A DNA stretch of 64,000 nt from Svornostia abyssi (GCA_024666565.1 CP088295.1:4712001-4776000); one strand, 5' to 3'; counted from the first letter of the stretch, positions 1 through 11,202 are shown. Numbers and translations: made by a program. Notes: generated by a model from the letters alone, not told the origin.

Positions 1-327
1 CATCACCGACGCGGCGAGGCCGCTGACGGCACCGACCGACAGGTCGATCTCGCCGAGGAGCAGGACGAGGACCACGCCGACCGAGATCGTGCCGACCGCC
101 GCGATCTGCAGCGCGAGGTTCGACAGGTTGACCGCCGTGAGAAAGCGGTCGTTCGCCAGCGCGAAGATCGTCCAGATGATCGCGAGGACGATGATGACCC
201 GCAGGGAGCCCATCTCGCCCTCGAGGAGCTTCCGGCCGGCGTCGGCGAGGCTCGGCCGGTGGTGCTCCTCCTTCGTGTCGTCGCCGGGCCCGAACGCGGG
301 CGCCGGACTGGCCGGAGCGGTACTCAT
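1..327 (-). CDS. Sugar ABC transporter permease (xylose-type), N-terminal part only
   Basis: This is the first 109 codons of an inner-membrane permease; the rest lies beyond the window start. After a polar leader of about 40 residues, hydrophobic segments begin (around RVIIVLAIIWTIFALA and VGVVLVLLL). The GEIDLSVGAVSGL stretch is characteristic of XylH/RbsC-like permeases of the carbohydrate uptake family that works with XylF-type binding proteins. The ATG at 327 overlaps the stop of the ATPase gene (ATGA), so the two are translationally coupled. Family assignment is secure; the xylose preference is inferred from the neighbouring binding protein. Confidence 0.85.
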   Translation of the reverse strand, partial: MSTAPASPAPAFGPGDDTKEEHHRPSLADAGRKLLEGEMGSLRVIIVLAIIWTIFALANDRFLTAVNLSNLALQIAAVGTISVGVVLVLLLGEIDLSVGAVSGLAASVM

Positions 328-1127
328 GGCGTCACCTCGTCGCCGTTCTCGATGTCCGCGCCCGTGATGGCGCCGACGACCGCCTGCCGGTTCTCCGGGG
401 CGGCCGTCCACTCGCCCGTCACCGCGCCGAGGCGCAGGACGACGATCCGGTCCGCGACCTGGAACACGTCCGCCAGGTTGTGGCTGATGATGATCACGCC
501 GATGCCCTCGCTGCGCAGTCGCTTCACGAGCTCGAGCACCTGCGCGGTCTGCGACACGCCGAGCGCGGCGGTGGGCTCGTCGAGGATCACGAGCTTCGGA
601 TCGCCGAGCATCGAACGCGCGATGGCGACGGTCTGCCGCTGCCCGCCGGACAGCGCCCCGACCTCACTGCGCACCGACCGCAGCGTCTTGACCGCGAGGC
701 GATCCAGCAGCCGGCGGGACTCCTTCTCCATCGCGATCTCGTCGAGCACCTTGCCGTTGCGCTGCGACTCCTGCCCGAGGAACAGGTTCGCGACGACGTC
801 GAGGTTGTCGCAGAGCGCGAGGTCCTGGTAGACCGCGGAGATGCCCAGCGCCGCAGAGTCCTGCGGCGCCTTGATGGAGACCGGGACGCCGTCCATCTCG
901 ATCGTCCCGCCATCGGCGGGCTGCACCCCGGTCACGGCCTTGATGAGCGTGGACTTGCCGGCACCGTTGTCGCCCACGAGCGCGACAACCTCCCCGGCAG
1001 CCACGTCGAGATCGGCGCCGCGCATGGCCTGCACGGCGCCGAACGACTTCGTCAACCCACGCAGCCGGAGCAGCGGGGCGACGGGGGCCGGCGCCGTCGC
1101 GGCGCCGGCCTGCGTCTGGGCGGACAT
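324..1127 (-). CDS. Sugar ABC transporter ATP-binding protein
   Basis: This 267-residue protein is a single-domain ATPase that powers the sugar importer. Walker A is GDNGAGKST, the signature is LSGGQRQ, and Walker B is LVILDEPTAAL, followed by a switch His in IIISHN. E. coli XylG and RbsA carry two fused ATPase domains of about 500 residues. This one has only one, as in many actinobacterial transporters, and presumably acts as a homodimer. The ATG at 1127 is chosen because the ATPase homology starts shortly after it (LLRLRGLTKSFG); an upstream in-frame extension to 1181 overlaps the binding-protein gene. It sits 5 bases after that gene. Confidence 0.93.
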   Translation of the reverse strand: MSAQTQAGAATAPAPVAPLLRLRGLTKSFGAVQAMRGADLDVAAGEVVALVGDNGAGKSTLIKAVTGVQPADGGTIEMDGVPVSIKAPQDSAALGISAVYQDLALCDNLDVVANLFLGQESQRNGKVLDEIAMEKESRRLLDRLAVKTLRSVRSEVGALSGGQRQTVAIARSMLGDPKLVILDEPTAALGVSQTAQVLELVKRLRSEGIGVIIISHNLADVFQVADRIVVLRLGAVTGEWTAAPENRQAVVGAITGADIENGDEVTP

Positions 1128-1132
1128 GGTGC

Positions 1133-2245
<1,113 letters not shown>

Positions 2246-2267
2246 GAACCTCTCCTCCTGGTGGGAC

Positions 2268-3509
2268 TCATCGGATGATGGGGGAAGTCGTGAGAACCTG
2301 CGCCGGTGCGGCGTGCATCGCCGTCGACGCGGGCGGGCGGCCGGTGTGGCCGTGGGTGACGAGCGAGAGCGCCCCGAGGACCTCCGCGCGGTCGCCGAGG
2401 ACACCCAGCTCGACGCGCACCGCGGCGGCCGCGGCGGGCAGCGCGTAACGCTCGAGTGACTCGGTGACGCCCTCGCGCAGCGGCTCGCCCACGCCGGCGA
2501 GCTCGCCGCCGAGGACGATCAGCTCGGGGTTCAGGACGTTGACCATGTCGGCGAGGACGCGGCCGACGGCGCGGCCCGCATCGCGCACCAGGCGCGCCGC
2601 CCCGACGTCGCCCTCGTCAGCGAGGCGCACGACGTCAGTGGTCGTCAGCTCACCGCCGTAGGCCTCCTGCAGGAGCGCGGCGATCGCGGGCGCGCCCGCG
2701 GCGGTCTCCAGGCATCCGCGGCTGCCGCAGCGGCAGAGCTTGCCGTTGGGGTCGTACAGGACGTGCCCGATCTCGCCCGCGATCCCGGTCGCACCACGGT
2801 GCAGGCGCCCGCCGAGCAGCAGACCCGAGCCGATGCCGGTCGCGAGCTTGACGTAGATGACGTCCTGCACGCCGCGGGCCGCGCCGTGGGTGGCCTCGCC
2901 GAGCGCGCCGAGCGTCGCGTCGTTGTCGACGTCGACGTCGAGGCCCAGGCGCGTGGCCAGCTCCGCGGCGGCGGGGAGCCCGGTCCACCCCGGCAGGATC
3001 GGGCTCGAGCCGACCGTGCCGGTGCGCTGGTCGATCGGGCCGGGGATGCCGACGCCGCACCCGAAGACGCCGTCGGCCGGGACGCCGGCCTCGGCGAGGA
3101 CGGCACCGGCCATCTCGGCCGCGGCATCGAGCGCCTTCGCGGCCGAGCGGTCGACGTCGAACTCCGCGTGGTGCTCGGCCAGGACGCGGGAGGACAGGTC
3201 CGCGACGGCGACCCGGACGTGGCGGTGGCCGAAGTCGATGCCGAGCACGGTGCCCGCGCGCGGGTCGAGCGCCAGCAGCACCGGCGGGCGGCCCGCGCGG
3301 GCACCTTCCGTTTCGCGCTCGCCCTCGCGCTCGACCACGAGCCCGTCCTTCATGAGCTCGCTCGTCAGCGTCGAGATGGTGGCGCGGGAGAGCCCCGTCG
3401 CGCGAGCGAGCTCGGCGCGGCTGGCGGCACCGCGGCGACGCAGCGCGTCGACGACCAACCCGCGGTTGAGCTCACGCAGGCTGCGCAGTGCTCCTCCGGC
3501 TCCTCCCAT
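2268..3509 (-). CDS. ROK-family (NagC/XylR-type) transcriptional repressor
   Basis: This 413-residue regulator heads the sugar ABC operon. An N-terminal winged helix-turn-helix (SRAELARATGLSRATISTLT) is followed by a ROK sugar-kinase-like domain. The phosphate-binding motif is around GIDFGHRHVRVAV, and the zinc cluster CRCGSRGCLE is intact after a GEIGH motif. Repressors of this kind bind operators near their own promoter and are released by the transported sugar or its phosphate. No Shine-Dalgarno precedes the ATG at 3509. A promoter-like pair places transcription start at or next to the ATG, so the message may be leaderless. Confidence 0.92.
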   Translation of the reverse strand: MGGAGGALRSLRELNRGLVVDALRRRGAASRAELARATGLSRATISTLTSELMKDGLVVEREGERETEGARAGRPPVLLALDPRAGTVLGIDFGHRHVRVAVADLSSRVLAEHHAEFDVDRSAAKALDAAAEMAGAVLAEAGVPADGVFGCGVGIPGPIDQRTGTVGSSPILPGWTGLPAAAELATRLGLDVDVDNDATLGALGEATHGAARGVQDVIYVKLATGIGSGLLLGGRLHRGATGIAGEIGHVLYDPNGKLCRCGSRGCLETAAGAPAIAALLQEAYGGELTTTDVVRLADEGDVGAARLVRDAGRAVGRVLADMVNVLNPELIVLGGELAGVGEPLREGVTESLERYALPAAAAAVRVELGVLGDRAEVLGALSLVTHGHTGRPPASTAMHAAPAQVLTTSPIIR

Positions 3510-3517
3510 GCTGCGGC

Positions 3518-3546
3518 ATCCTGCTCCCGCGCCTGAGAAATGTCAA
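3518..3546 (-). promoter_or_regulatory. Promoter of the ROK-xylF operon, likely leaderless
   Basis: On the minus strand a perfect -35 hexamer TTGACA (3546-3541) and a -10-like CAGGAT (3523-3518) are 17 bases apart. The ATG follows only 8 bases after the -10, so the transcript would begin at or one base before the start codon. An ACCGCGGT palindrome (3562-3569) and a CGTCA-N6-TGACG inverted repeat (3584-3599) lie just upstream and are possible operators. The -10 is a weak match, so the call rests on the -35, the spacing and the missing ribosome-binding site. Confidence 0.55.
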
Positions 3547-3618
3547 GCTCTAAGCAGAACTACCGCGGTTATTGCTGGTATTGCGTCAGGAACTTGACGT
3601 TATCCCGCTGGCCTCGAC

Positions 3619-6217
3619 TCAGCCGACGCGGAACGCTCGCACCACAGGGCGTCCGGAGCCCGCGGCACCCACGCGCGCCACCGCGCGATAGGACCCGGCG
3701 GCCAAGCGTCGAGACGGCCGGAAGCGCGCGACCTTCTGCGCGTCGGGACGCACCACCTTGAACGTGACGATCTTCCAGCGGCAGGACGCGCACGCCCGCC
3801 GCTCGATCTCCACGGTCACCGGGCTGCGCCGCGTCAGCGTGACGTCGACCCGCGCGCGGCGGGACTGCACGGCCACCTTCATGGCACGGACGCCGCCCGG
3901 GGTTCGGCGCTCGGTGATGCTCGCCCCGCTGAGATCGCCGTCGGGCTCTGGCACGTCCGGTGCCGTGGGCGACGGCTTGGTGGTGAGCCCCTTGCCGATC
4001 GCGCGGATGAGGTCGCCGTAGAGCTCGATCGACAGCGACGACTTCACGCCGTTCATGTAGATGTCGGTGAGGCCCAGGTAGAACCGCGTCGCGATGGTGC
4101 CGTCGAGGTCGAGCTTCACGCGCAGGCGGGCGTCAAGCAGCACGCCCACCGGGGCGAACGGCAGGTGCGTCGCGATCTTCGCCCGGCCGTCGAGGTCGAT
4201 GCGCAGCTTCTCCTGCCCGCAGCCGTCACTGCACCGGTTGGTGATCAGCGCCGTGGTCCCGTACAGATCCATGTCGAGGTCGCCGAACTTCTTGTCGCGG
4301 ATCGGCGGGAGATTCATCTCGGCGATCGCGATCCGGATGTCGACGTCCAGCGCGCCGTCGGTCCACGACAGCGTCCCGGTCCAGGTCTCCCCGTTGAAGC
4401 GCACGAGCCGGCCGACGCGGCAGTCGCCGGCGAGCGCCTCGATGTCCAGGCGGAAGTTGCCCTTCGCGAGCAGCTCGCCGTCGGCCGCGAGGTCGTACCA
4501 GCCCTCCGAGCACTGCATGCGGATGACCGCGCCGAAGCGGAAGTCGTTGCCGACGATGCCGAGGGAGAGCCCGCGGATGGCGAAGTTGTCGTCGAGCTGG
4601 ATGTTGCCCGACACGTCCGTCTGGAAGTCGATGTCGACCTTGCCGCGCGGGTCGCTGCGGGTGATGTGCCCGTTCACGACGATCTTCGCGTCGGCGATCT
4701 GGAGGTCGTCGATGTCGAACCGGAAGTCGAACGTGCCGTCGGACTTCACGGCGCCGCTGAAGCCGGCCCCGTCGGTCTCCGCGAGCACGAAGGACGAGAA
4801 ATGCCCGTCGCGCGCGCTGAGCTTGAAGACCACCTTGAAGTACGTCTTTGTGGGAATGAGCGTCGTCTTGATCGTGGCCTGGACGCTGAGGTCCACGCCG
4901 AGGCGCGCGTTCTTCGCCCCGATCGTGACGTTCACGGCGGTGTCGGAGGCAAACTGCAGCTCCTTGGTGACGCCGCAGCCCTCCGTCCCCGCCTTGGCGG
5001 CGACCGTCGCCGACCAGTCGTTGAACTTCAGGTCGTACGGCAGCGTCGCGCTCACGGTCGCCGTGATGCTGCCGCCCGCCGGGCACGGCAGGAACAGGCC
5101 GGCCCCCACGACGATGCCCTTCGCGGTGAACTTCAGCGACGGGCCGATGAGCGACGTGCCGTTGCGATCCAGCCGCAACGAGCCCGCCGGGGGCGTCGCC
5201 GCCGTGATGGCGCCGGTCACGTCGCCGTCGGTGGACGTCAGCTCGCCGCCGATCGACTCCGGCGTGATCTCGGCGTTCTCCGCAACCGCGCACGGCTCGG
5301 TGCTCGTCTTCCCGGCGACCTTGAACGTCCAGTCCTCATCGCTCGTGACGGTCCCCTGCGCGCCCGCCGCGAGCGTGCCCTCGGGGCACGCGAGCTTCGC
5401 CGACGCGTCGACGTGCAACCCGGTCGTGTCCCAGCCGACCGTGCCGTCGCCGACGGAGACGCCCTTGGCCACCTGCATCTGCCCGTCGACGCGGCCCGCG
5501 AGCCCCGCGACGGGCGTGGGATCGGCGAGGCTGCGTCCTGCGATGTCACCGGCGGCGCTGACCTTCGCGCCGAGCACCGGGTAGTCGGTGAGCGCCATCG
5601 ACACGCGATACGAGCCGTCGTAGCGCACGAGGCCGCTGCCGACCTGCGCGTCGCCGAGGAAGACCCGCACCACGACACCGGACGCGTTCAGGCCGAAGCC
5701 GAACCGCCAACGCTGGCCGCCGGGCGGCGCGGGCAGCGCCTGCTCGACCTCGGGCTCCGTCACGTCGGCGGCCGCACGAACCTTCGCCTTCGTTCGTAGG
5801 GGGAGCGCGGCCAGCCGTCCGGAGACGGCCACAGGCCCGGCGGCCGCCGACGTCACGGAGATGGGGGTGGAACCGGGGATCGTGTACTCGCGGTCCGTGA
5901 GTGAACGGCGCACGCCGAAGCGGCCGCCGACGATCCGGACACCGGCGGGCGTGGCGACGGCGCGGACCCCCCCGGCCCGTCGCCACGCCCCCGATGGTCA
6001 GGCGACCCTCTCGCACACGAATGGTGGAACCGGAGCGGGAGATCTGGGTGGGCGTGAGCGTCAGCCCGGGCGCAAGGCGGACGGACGAGCCCGGCTTGGC
6101 CGTGGCCAGCTCGTCGTACGGCGCCGCGGCCTGCGCGACGCCGGCCGGCACCAGGGCGCACAGCAGCGCACCGGCGATCCCGGCGGCCCTGCGTCCACAT
6201 CCCAGACCTCGCACCAC
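3619..6217 (-). CDS. Large secreted protein of unknown function, frameshifted
   Basis: The gene starts with GTG at 6217 behind a strong GGAGGAGAG site and encodes a signal peptide ending in AQA. The reading frame is lost at a run of seven C (5967-5973; G on the coding strand). Removing one base joins the signal-peptide frame to a continuous 760-codon frame ending at 3619, giving a protein of about 865 residues. As written, only a GTG at 5913 could start the downstream part, without a signal peptide. The body is beta-rich with repeated Gly/Asp stretches and paired cysteines, and ends in a roughly 100-residue Arg-rich Ig-like segment with CASC. No family is recognised. The break is probably a sequence error, though phase variation is possible. 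Confidence 0.7.
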
Positions 6218-6248
6218 AGTTCTCTCCTCCCGACGACGACCCCTGCCC

Positions 6249-6268
6249 GGCGCTCTCCCCAGAGCGCC
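6249..6268 (-). terminator. Hairpin terminator after the MpaB oxygenase gene
   Basis: A perfect 8-bp stem (GGCGCTCT / AGAGCGCC) with a CCCC loop lies 7 bases after the stop of the minus-strand oxygenase gene. It precedes the Shine-Dalgarno of the next minus-strand gene. No T-run follows, so it would be an actinobacterial-type terminator without a U tail. Confidence 0.55.
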
Positions 6269-6275
6269 CGCCGGC

Positions 6276-7187
6276 TCAGACGAGCGCGACGTCGCGCTTC
6301 GGCGGCGTCTTCGACGCCACGTCCCCGCGTTCCAGCTGCTTCTTGCGCCACTGCACGTAGTACGGCCCGAACTCCTTCAGCTGCGGCGGCAGCAGCACGC
6401 CCGTGGTCTTCACGGTCGTGGTCAGCGCCCCGAACATCACCTGGTGCGCCGCGCTCCACGGCAGGCCGAAGCGCTCGCGCAGCAGCGGCGGCATCAGCCC
6501 GACGGTCATGAGCTCGAGCTGCTGGCTCAGCGGTTTGCGTATCGCCTTCCAGACCCCGTGAGGCAGCCCGGGGATCGGCGGCGCGGCGGGCCGGCCGAGC
6601 GTGTCGAGCACCTCATGCACCGTCGGATGGTCGACGAGCACGTCGCTGCACATCCGGTCGAAGTACAGGCGGAAACCGGCCCAGTCGGTCGGCAGGTCGC
6701 GCTCGCGCACGCCGATGAGCCGGCCGAGGGAGAGCCACTCCTGCCAGAAGACCTCGCGCTCGTCGCGCGTGATCGAGCGGCCGACCAGCTGGTGGCCCTG
6801 CGTGATCGACGCCGCCAGCGTGGCGTGCACCCAGGCGAACGCCTCGGGCTCCAGCGCGTGGTAGCGGCGGCCGTCGTGCGTCGTGCCCTTGATCGTCTTG
6901 TGCACGTTGCGCACGCGGCGGCCGATCTCGCCGGCCATCTCCGGGCCGCCGTAGATCGTGCCGTTGACGTAGTCGAGCGTGCGGAACAGGCGTCCCCACG
7001 GGTCCTGGGCGAAGCCCGAGTACTGGCCGACGCCCGCTCCGACCGTCGGGTGCGCCGTCTGCAGGATCAGCGCGTAGCCCGCGGACGCGAGCAAGCGAAG
7101 GTCCCCCGCGAGCTGCCAGGTGATCGAGCCGCGCGCGGGGACGAGATCGGCGAACTCCTCCTCGGACGGCAGGACGCTCGGACTCAT
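6276..7187 (-). CDS. MpaB-family heme oxygenase (alternative separate reading)
   Basis: This is the C-terminal 303-residue part of the preceding frame, which also begins with its own ATG at 7187. It matches the MpaB/latex-clearing oxygenase catalytic domain: GQYSGFAQDPWGRLFRT, then RNVHKTIKG, DGRRYHAL and AWVHATL. The histidines in the second and fourth of these are the expected axial heme-iron ligands. Known members cleave isoprenoid C=C bonds (farnesyl side chain of a mycophenolate precursor, rubber) to aldehydes. A full-length free-standing member has about this size. If the G6 run at the junction holds an extra base, this is the true gene, with a G-rich stretch before the ATG acting as ribosome-binding site. 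Confidence 0.6.
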   Translation of the reverse strand: MSPSVLPSEEEFADLVPARGSITWQLAGDLRLLASAGYALILQTAHPTVGAGVGQYSGFAQDPWGRLFRTLDYVNGTIYGGPEMAGEIGRRVRNVHKTIKGTTHDGRRYHALEPEAFAWVHATLAASITQGHQLVGRSITRDEREVFWQEWLSLGRLIGVRERDLPTDWAGFRLYFDRMCSDVLVDHPTVHEVLDTLGRPAAPPIPGLPHGVWKAIRKPLSQQLELMTVGLMPPLLRERFGLPWSAAHQVMFGALTTTVKTTGVLLPPQLKEFGPYYVQWRKKQLERGDVASKTPPKRDVALV

Positions 7188-8711
7188 GCGATTCAGACCC
7201 CCCAGCCGCCGGCGCAGGTCCCGGGCGGCGGAGAGCCGCACGATCCTGCCGGCGATCTTCGTCTTCCAGGATGCGTACGGGTACCAGGCCAGTTCGGTCG
7301 CGGGGGTGAGACGCGCGGCGGTGACCGCCTGGGTGCGGCAGTACTTGCGGATGGCGTCCTCGCCGCCGAGGCGGGCGCCGAGCCCGGAGCGCTTCCAGCC
7401 CGCCATCGGCAGGCCGAACGCGAAGAGGTTGCTCAGGACGTCGTTGACGTTCACGGCGCCGGCCTCGAGCCGCCGCGCGATGTTCAGCCCGCGCTGCTTG
7501 TCGCCCGTCCAGACGCTCGCCGACAGGCCGTACGGCGAGTCGTTCGCCAGCTCGATCGCCTGCTCTGCGTCGGCGACGCGCATGACCGGGATGACCGGCC
7601 CGAAGGTCTCCTCGCGCATGACGAGCATGTCCTGGTCGACGTCGACGAGCACGGTGGGCTCGTAGGCGAAGCCGGGGCCGGGGCCGCGGCGGCCGCCGGT
7701 CAGGACGCGCGCGCCGCTGGCGACGGCGTCGTTGACGTGGCGCTCGACGATGTCCACCTGGTTGGCGTTCGCCATCGCGCCGACGTCGCGCAGCTCGCCG
7801 TTGGCGGCCGGGCCGGAGCGCAGGCCGCGCACGCGCTCGACGAGCAGGTCGATGAACTCGTCGGCGACGGCCTCCTCGACGTACACGCGCTCGACGCTCG
7901 TGCAGACCTGCCCGCTGTTGACGAGCCCGCCCCACGCGGCGGCGTTCGCCGCGCGCTCGACCGGAGCGTCCGCCAGGACGAGCATCGGGTCCTTGCCGCC
8001 GAGCTCCAGCCCGCACGGGATGAGCCGCTCGGCGCAGCGCACGCCGATCTTGCGACCCGTGACGGTGGACCCCGTGAACTGGACGTAGTCGGAGACCTCG
8101 ACGACGGACTCGCCGACCTCGCCGGTGCCCAGCGCGAGCGCGAAGACGTCAGGGGCGCCGAGCTCCTCGTTCCACGCGCGCACCATCCGCTGCAGCGCGA
8201 GGGGCGTGTATTCGCTCGGCTTGACGAGGACCGCCGCGCCGGCGAGCAGCGCGGGGATCGCGTCCATCACCGGCAGCGTGAGCGGGAAGTTCCAGGGCGT
8301 GATGACGCCGACGAGCGGGTACGGCCGGCGGCGCACGCCGAGCTGCTTGCCCATCGTGAGCGGGCCGTGCGGGCGCTGGGACTCGTCGGCCATCGCGGAC
8401 TCCGCCTTGCCGGCGAAGAACGTCATGACGTCGACGATCCCCACCGCCTCGAGCGCGGCGTCGGGCTGCGACTTGCCGGACTCGCGGCGCAGCAGCTCGA
8501 CGATCTCGTCCTGATGGTCGAGGACCCAGTCGCGCAGACGGCCGACATGGGCGGCGCGGGCCTTCGGGCCGAGGGCCTCCCAGGCGGGCTGCGCGACACG
8601 CAGCCGTGCGGCGATCGCGTGGACCTCGTCCCGCGACTGCGCCGGCGTGTCGCCGACGACCGTGCCGTCGGTGGGATCGCGAACAGCGAAGGTTTCGGTC
8701 ACACGCCGCAT
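6276..8711 (-). CDS. Aldehyde dehydrogenase with apparent in-frame C-terminal MpaB-type oxygenase
   Basis: As sequenced this is one 811-residue frame. Residues about 1-490 are an NAD(P)-dependent aldehyde dehydrogenase. It has the TPWNFPL substrate/cofactor region, the FTGSTVTG nucleotide loop, the general base in LELGGKDP and the catalytic Cys in NSGQVCTS. Residues about 509-811 are an MpaB/rubber-oxygenase catalytic domain (formerly DUF2236) with its His-containing motifs. The junction (RRRLGGLNRMSPS) falls on a run of six G (7203-7198). With five G the dehydrogenase would stop at once (TGA) and the oxygenase would start at its own ATG 7 bases later, so the fusion may be false. The gene diverges from the flavin oxidoreductase operon. 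The start is ATG 8711; GTG 8702 is an alternative. Confidence 0.8.
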   Translation of the reverse strand: MRRVTETFAVRDPTDGTVVGDTPAQSRDEVHAIAARLRVAQPAWEALGPKARAAHVGRLRDWVLDHQDEIVELLRRESGKSQPDAALEAVGIVDVMTFFAGKAESAMADESQRPHGPLTMGKQLGVRRRPYPLVGVITPWNFPLTLPVMDAIPALLAGAAVLVKPSEYTPLALQRMVRAWNEELGAPDVFALALGTGEVGESVVEVSDYVQFTGSTVTGRKIGVRCAERLIPCGLELGGKDPMLVLADAPVERAANAAAWGGLVNSGQVCTSVERVYVEEAVADEFIDLLVERVRGLRSGPAANGELRDVGAMANANQVDIVERHVNDAVASGARVLTGGRRGPGPGFAYEPTVLVDVDQDMLVMREETFGPVIPVMRVADAEQAIELANDSPYGLSASVWTGDKQRGLNIARRLEAGAVNVNDVLSNLFAFGLPMAGWKRSGLGARLGGEDAIRKYCRTQAVTAARLTPATELAWYPYASWKTKIAGRIVRLSAARDLRRRLGGLNRMSPSVLPSEEEFADLVPARGSITWQLAGDLRLLASAGYALILQTAHPTVGAGVGQYSGFAQDPWGRLFRTLDYVNGTIYGGPEMAGEIGRRVRNVHKTIKGTTHDGRRYHALEPEAFAWVHATLAASITQGHQLVGRSITRDEREVFWQEWLSLGRLIGVRERDLPTDWAGFRLYFDRMCSDVLVDHPTVHEVLDTLGRPAAPPIPGLPHGVWKAIRKPLSQQLELMTVGLMPPLLRERFGLPWSAAHQVMFGALTTTVKTTGVLLPPQLKEFGPYYVQWRKKQLERGDVASKTPPKRDVALV

Positions 8712-8732
8712 GGAAGCGCAGGCGGAGCCGTC

Positions 8733-8754
8733 CAGCGGTGTGCCGCCGCCACAC
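8733..8754. promoter_or_regulatory. Operator-like site shared with the mce promoter region
   Basis: CAGCGGTGTG-N6-CCACAC in the 110-base gap between the divergent dehydrogenase and flavin oxidoreductase genes. The same sixteen fixed bases with the same spacing occur at 26724-26745 in the PucR/mce promoter region. A shorter form, GGTGTG-N7-CACACT, occurs upstream of fadD at 31477-31495. The near-palindromic GTGTG/CACAC arms fit a dimeric regulator. It lies 26-43 bases upstream of the dehydrogenase ATG, where it could block or activate that promoter. Confidence 0.6.
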
Positions 8755-8773
8755 TTCGTGCCCGGTCCGGTGA

Positions 8774-9808
<1,035 letters not shown>

Positions 9809-9816
9809 GGACGACG

Positions 9817-11202
9817 ATGGCGAGGGGGTTGAACACGTCGCGGTTCGGGCGGGCCGCGAAGCTCGGCGGGCTTGCAGGCGGCGCGGCGGCGCGCACGCTC
9901 GGGACGAAGGCGGCGAACGTCGTCCGTGACGACGAGGCCTCGGCCGCTGCGGACAAGCGCGCCGCACTGGAGACCGCAGACCGCATGGTCACCGTGCTCG
10001 GCACGATGCGCGGCGCCGCGATGAAGATCGGGCAGACGCTGTCGGTCATCGACATCGGCGCGTTCGAGGACGACGAGGTCCGCGCCGCGTTTCAGGCCAA
10101 GCTCGCGAAGCTGCAGTCGATGGCGCCGACGGTGGAGTTCAGCCAGATGCGCAAGGTCATCGAGCAGGACCTCGGCGCGACGCTCGACGACGTCTTCTCG
10201 TCCTTTGTCGAGGAGCCGATCGCGGCCGCGTCGATCGGGCAGGTCTACCGCGCCACCCTGCGCGAGGACGGCCGTGAGGTCGCCGTGAAGGTCCAGTACC
10301 CGGGCATCAAGGACGTGGTGCGGGCAGACCTGAAGAACGTCCGGCTCGTGTTGAAGGTCGCCGCGCGGTTCTCCCCCGGGATGAACACGAAGGAGGTGGC
10401 CGACGAGGTGATCGAACGGATCACCGAGGAGCTCGACTACGAGCTCGAGGCCGCCAACCACAGGGCGATGGCCCGGGCGTTCGCGGGCCACCCGTTCATC
10501 GTCGTGCCCGACGTCATCACGTCGCTGTGCACCGAGCGGGTGATCGTCACCGAGTTCGTGCACGCCCGCCGGTTCGCCGACATCCTCGACGACCCCGTCG
10601 AGGCGCGGGACCGGTTCGGCGAGATCCTGTTCCGCTTCTACGTCAACGGCCCGTACCGCACGCGCCTGCTCAACGGCGACCCCCATCCCGGCAACGCGCT
10701 GTTCCTCGACGACGGCCGCGTGGCGTTCCTGGACTTCGGGTTCTTCCGGCGCCAGACGCGCGAGGAGGTCGACGTGCAGCGCGCGGTGCTCCAGAGCGTC
10801 TACGCCCAGGACGCGCAGCGCCTCTTCGAGCTCTCGGTGGAGCAGGGCATCATCAGCGGCGGGCCCGAGCTCGTCGAGCCGCTCATGGAGAAGTACCGCG
10901 CGGCGACGTGGTGGTTCGCCGAGGACCGCGAGGTCACGCTCGCAACCTCGGACATCTCACGGATCGTCATCGAGCACGCCGACATGCGCGACGGCTTCGG
11001 CGACGTGCAGATGCCGGCCAACCAGGTGACGACCCTGCGCGCGTTCAGCCTCGTGCTGGGCATCCTCGGACAGCTCCGCGCGACGAACAACTGGCACCGG
11101 ATCGGACGGGAGACCGTCTTCGGCGACGCGCCCGAGACCGACTTGGGACGTGAGGAGGCCGCATGGATGCAGGGCGACGTGACCGCAGCACCCGTGGCAT
11201 GA
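9817..11202 (+). CDS. ABC1/UbiB (AarF) family protein kinase-like protein
   Basis: This 461-residue protein has the full ABC1 motif set. These are the KxGQ motif (MKIGQTLSVID), the Ala-rich nucleotide loop (EPIAAASIGQVYRA), the conserved lysine (VAVKVQYPGI), and the catalytic and metal loops (GDPHPGNALFL, FLDFGFF). Family members are atypical kinases/ATPases, best known for promoting quinone and isoprenoid-lipid metabolism. It sits between a flavin oxidoreductase and a Baeyer-Villiger monooxygenase and overlaps the latter by 4 bases. A role in handling a hydrophobic isoprenoid-like substrate is plausible but inferred. Confidence 0.92.
   Translation: MARGLNTSRFGRAAKLGGLAGGAAARTLGTKAANVVRDDEASAAADKRAALETADRMVTVLGTMRGAAMKIGQTLSVIDIGAFEDDEVRAAFQAKLAKLQSMAPTVEFSQMRKVIEQDLGATLDDVFSSFVEEPIAAASIGQVYRATLREDGREVAVKVQYPGIKDVVRADLKNVRLVLKVAARFSPGMNTKEVADEVIERITEELDYELEAANHRAMARAFAGHPFIVVPDVITSLCTERVIVTEFVHARRFADILDDPVEARDRFGEILFRFYVNGPYRTRLLNGDPHPGNALFLDDGRVAFLDFGFFRRQTREEVDVQRAVLQSVYAQDAQRLFELSVEQGIISGGPELVEPLMEKYRAATWWFAEDREVTLATSDISRIVIEHADMRDGFGDVQMPANQVTTLRAFSLVLGILGQLRATNNWHRIGRETVFGDAPETDLGREEAAWMQGDVTAAPVA

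Noticed and set aside
324..1127. The ABC ATPase as the missing mce energy subunit (MceG/MlaF)
   Set aside because: It overlaps a sugar permease gene and follows a XylF-type binding protein and ROK regulator, so it belongs to the sugar importer.
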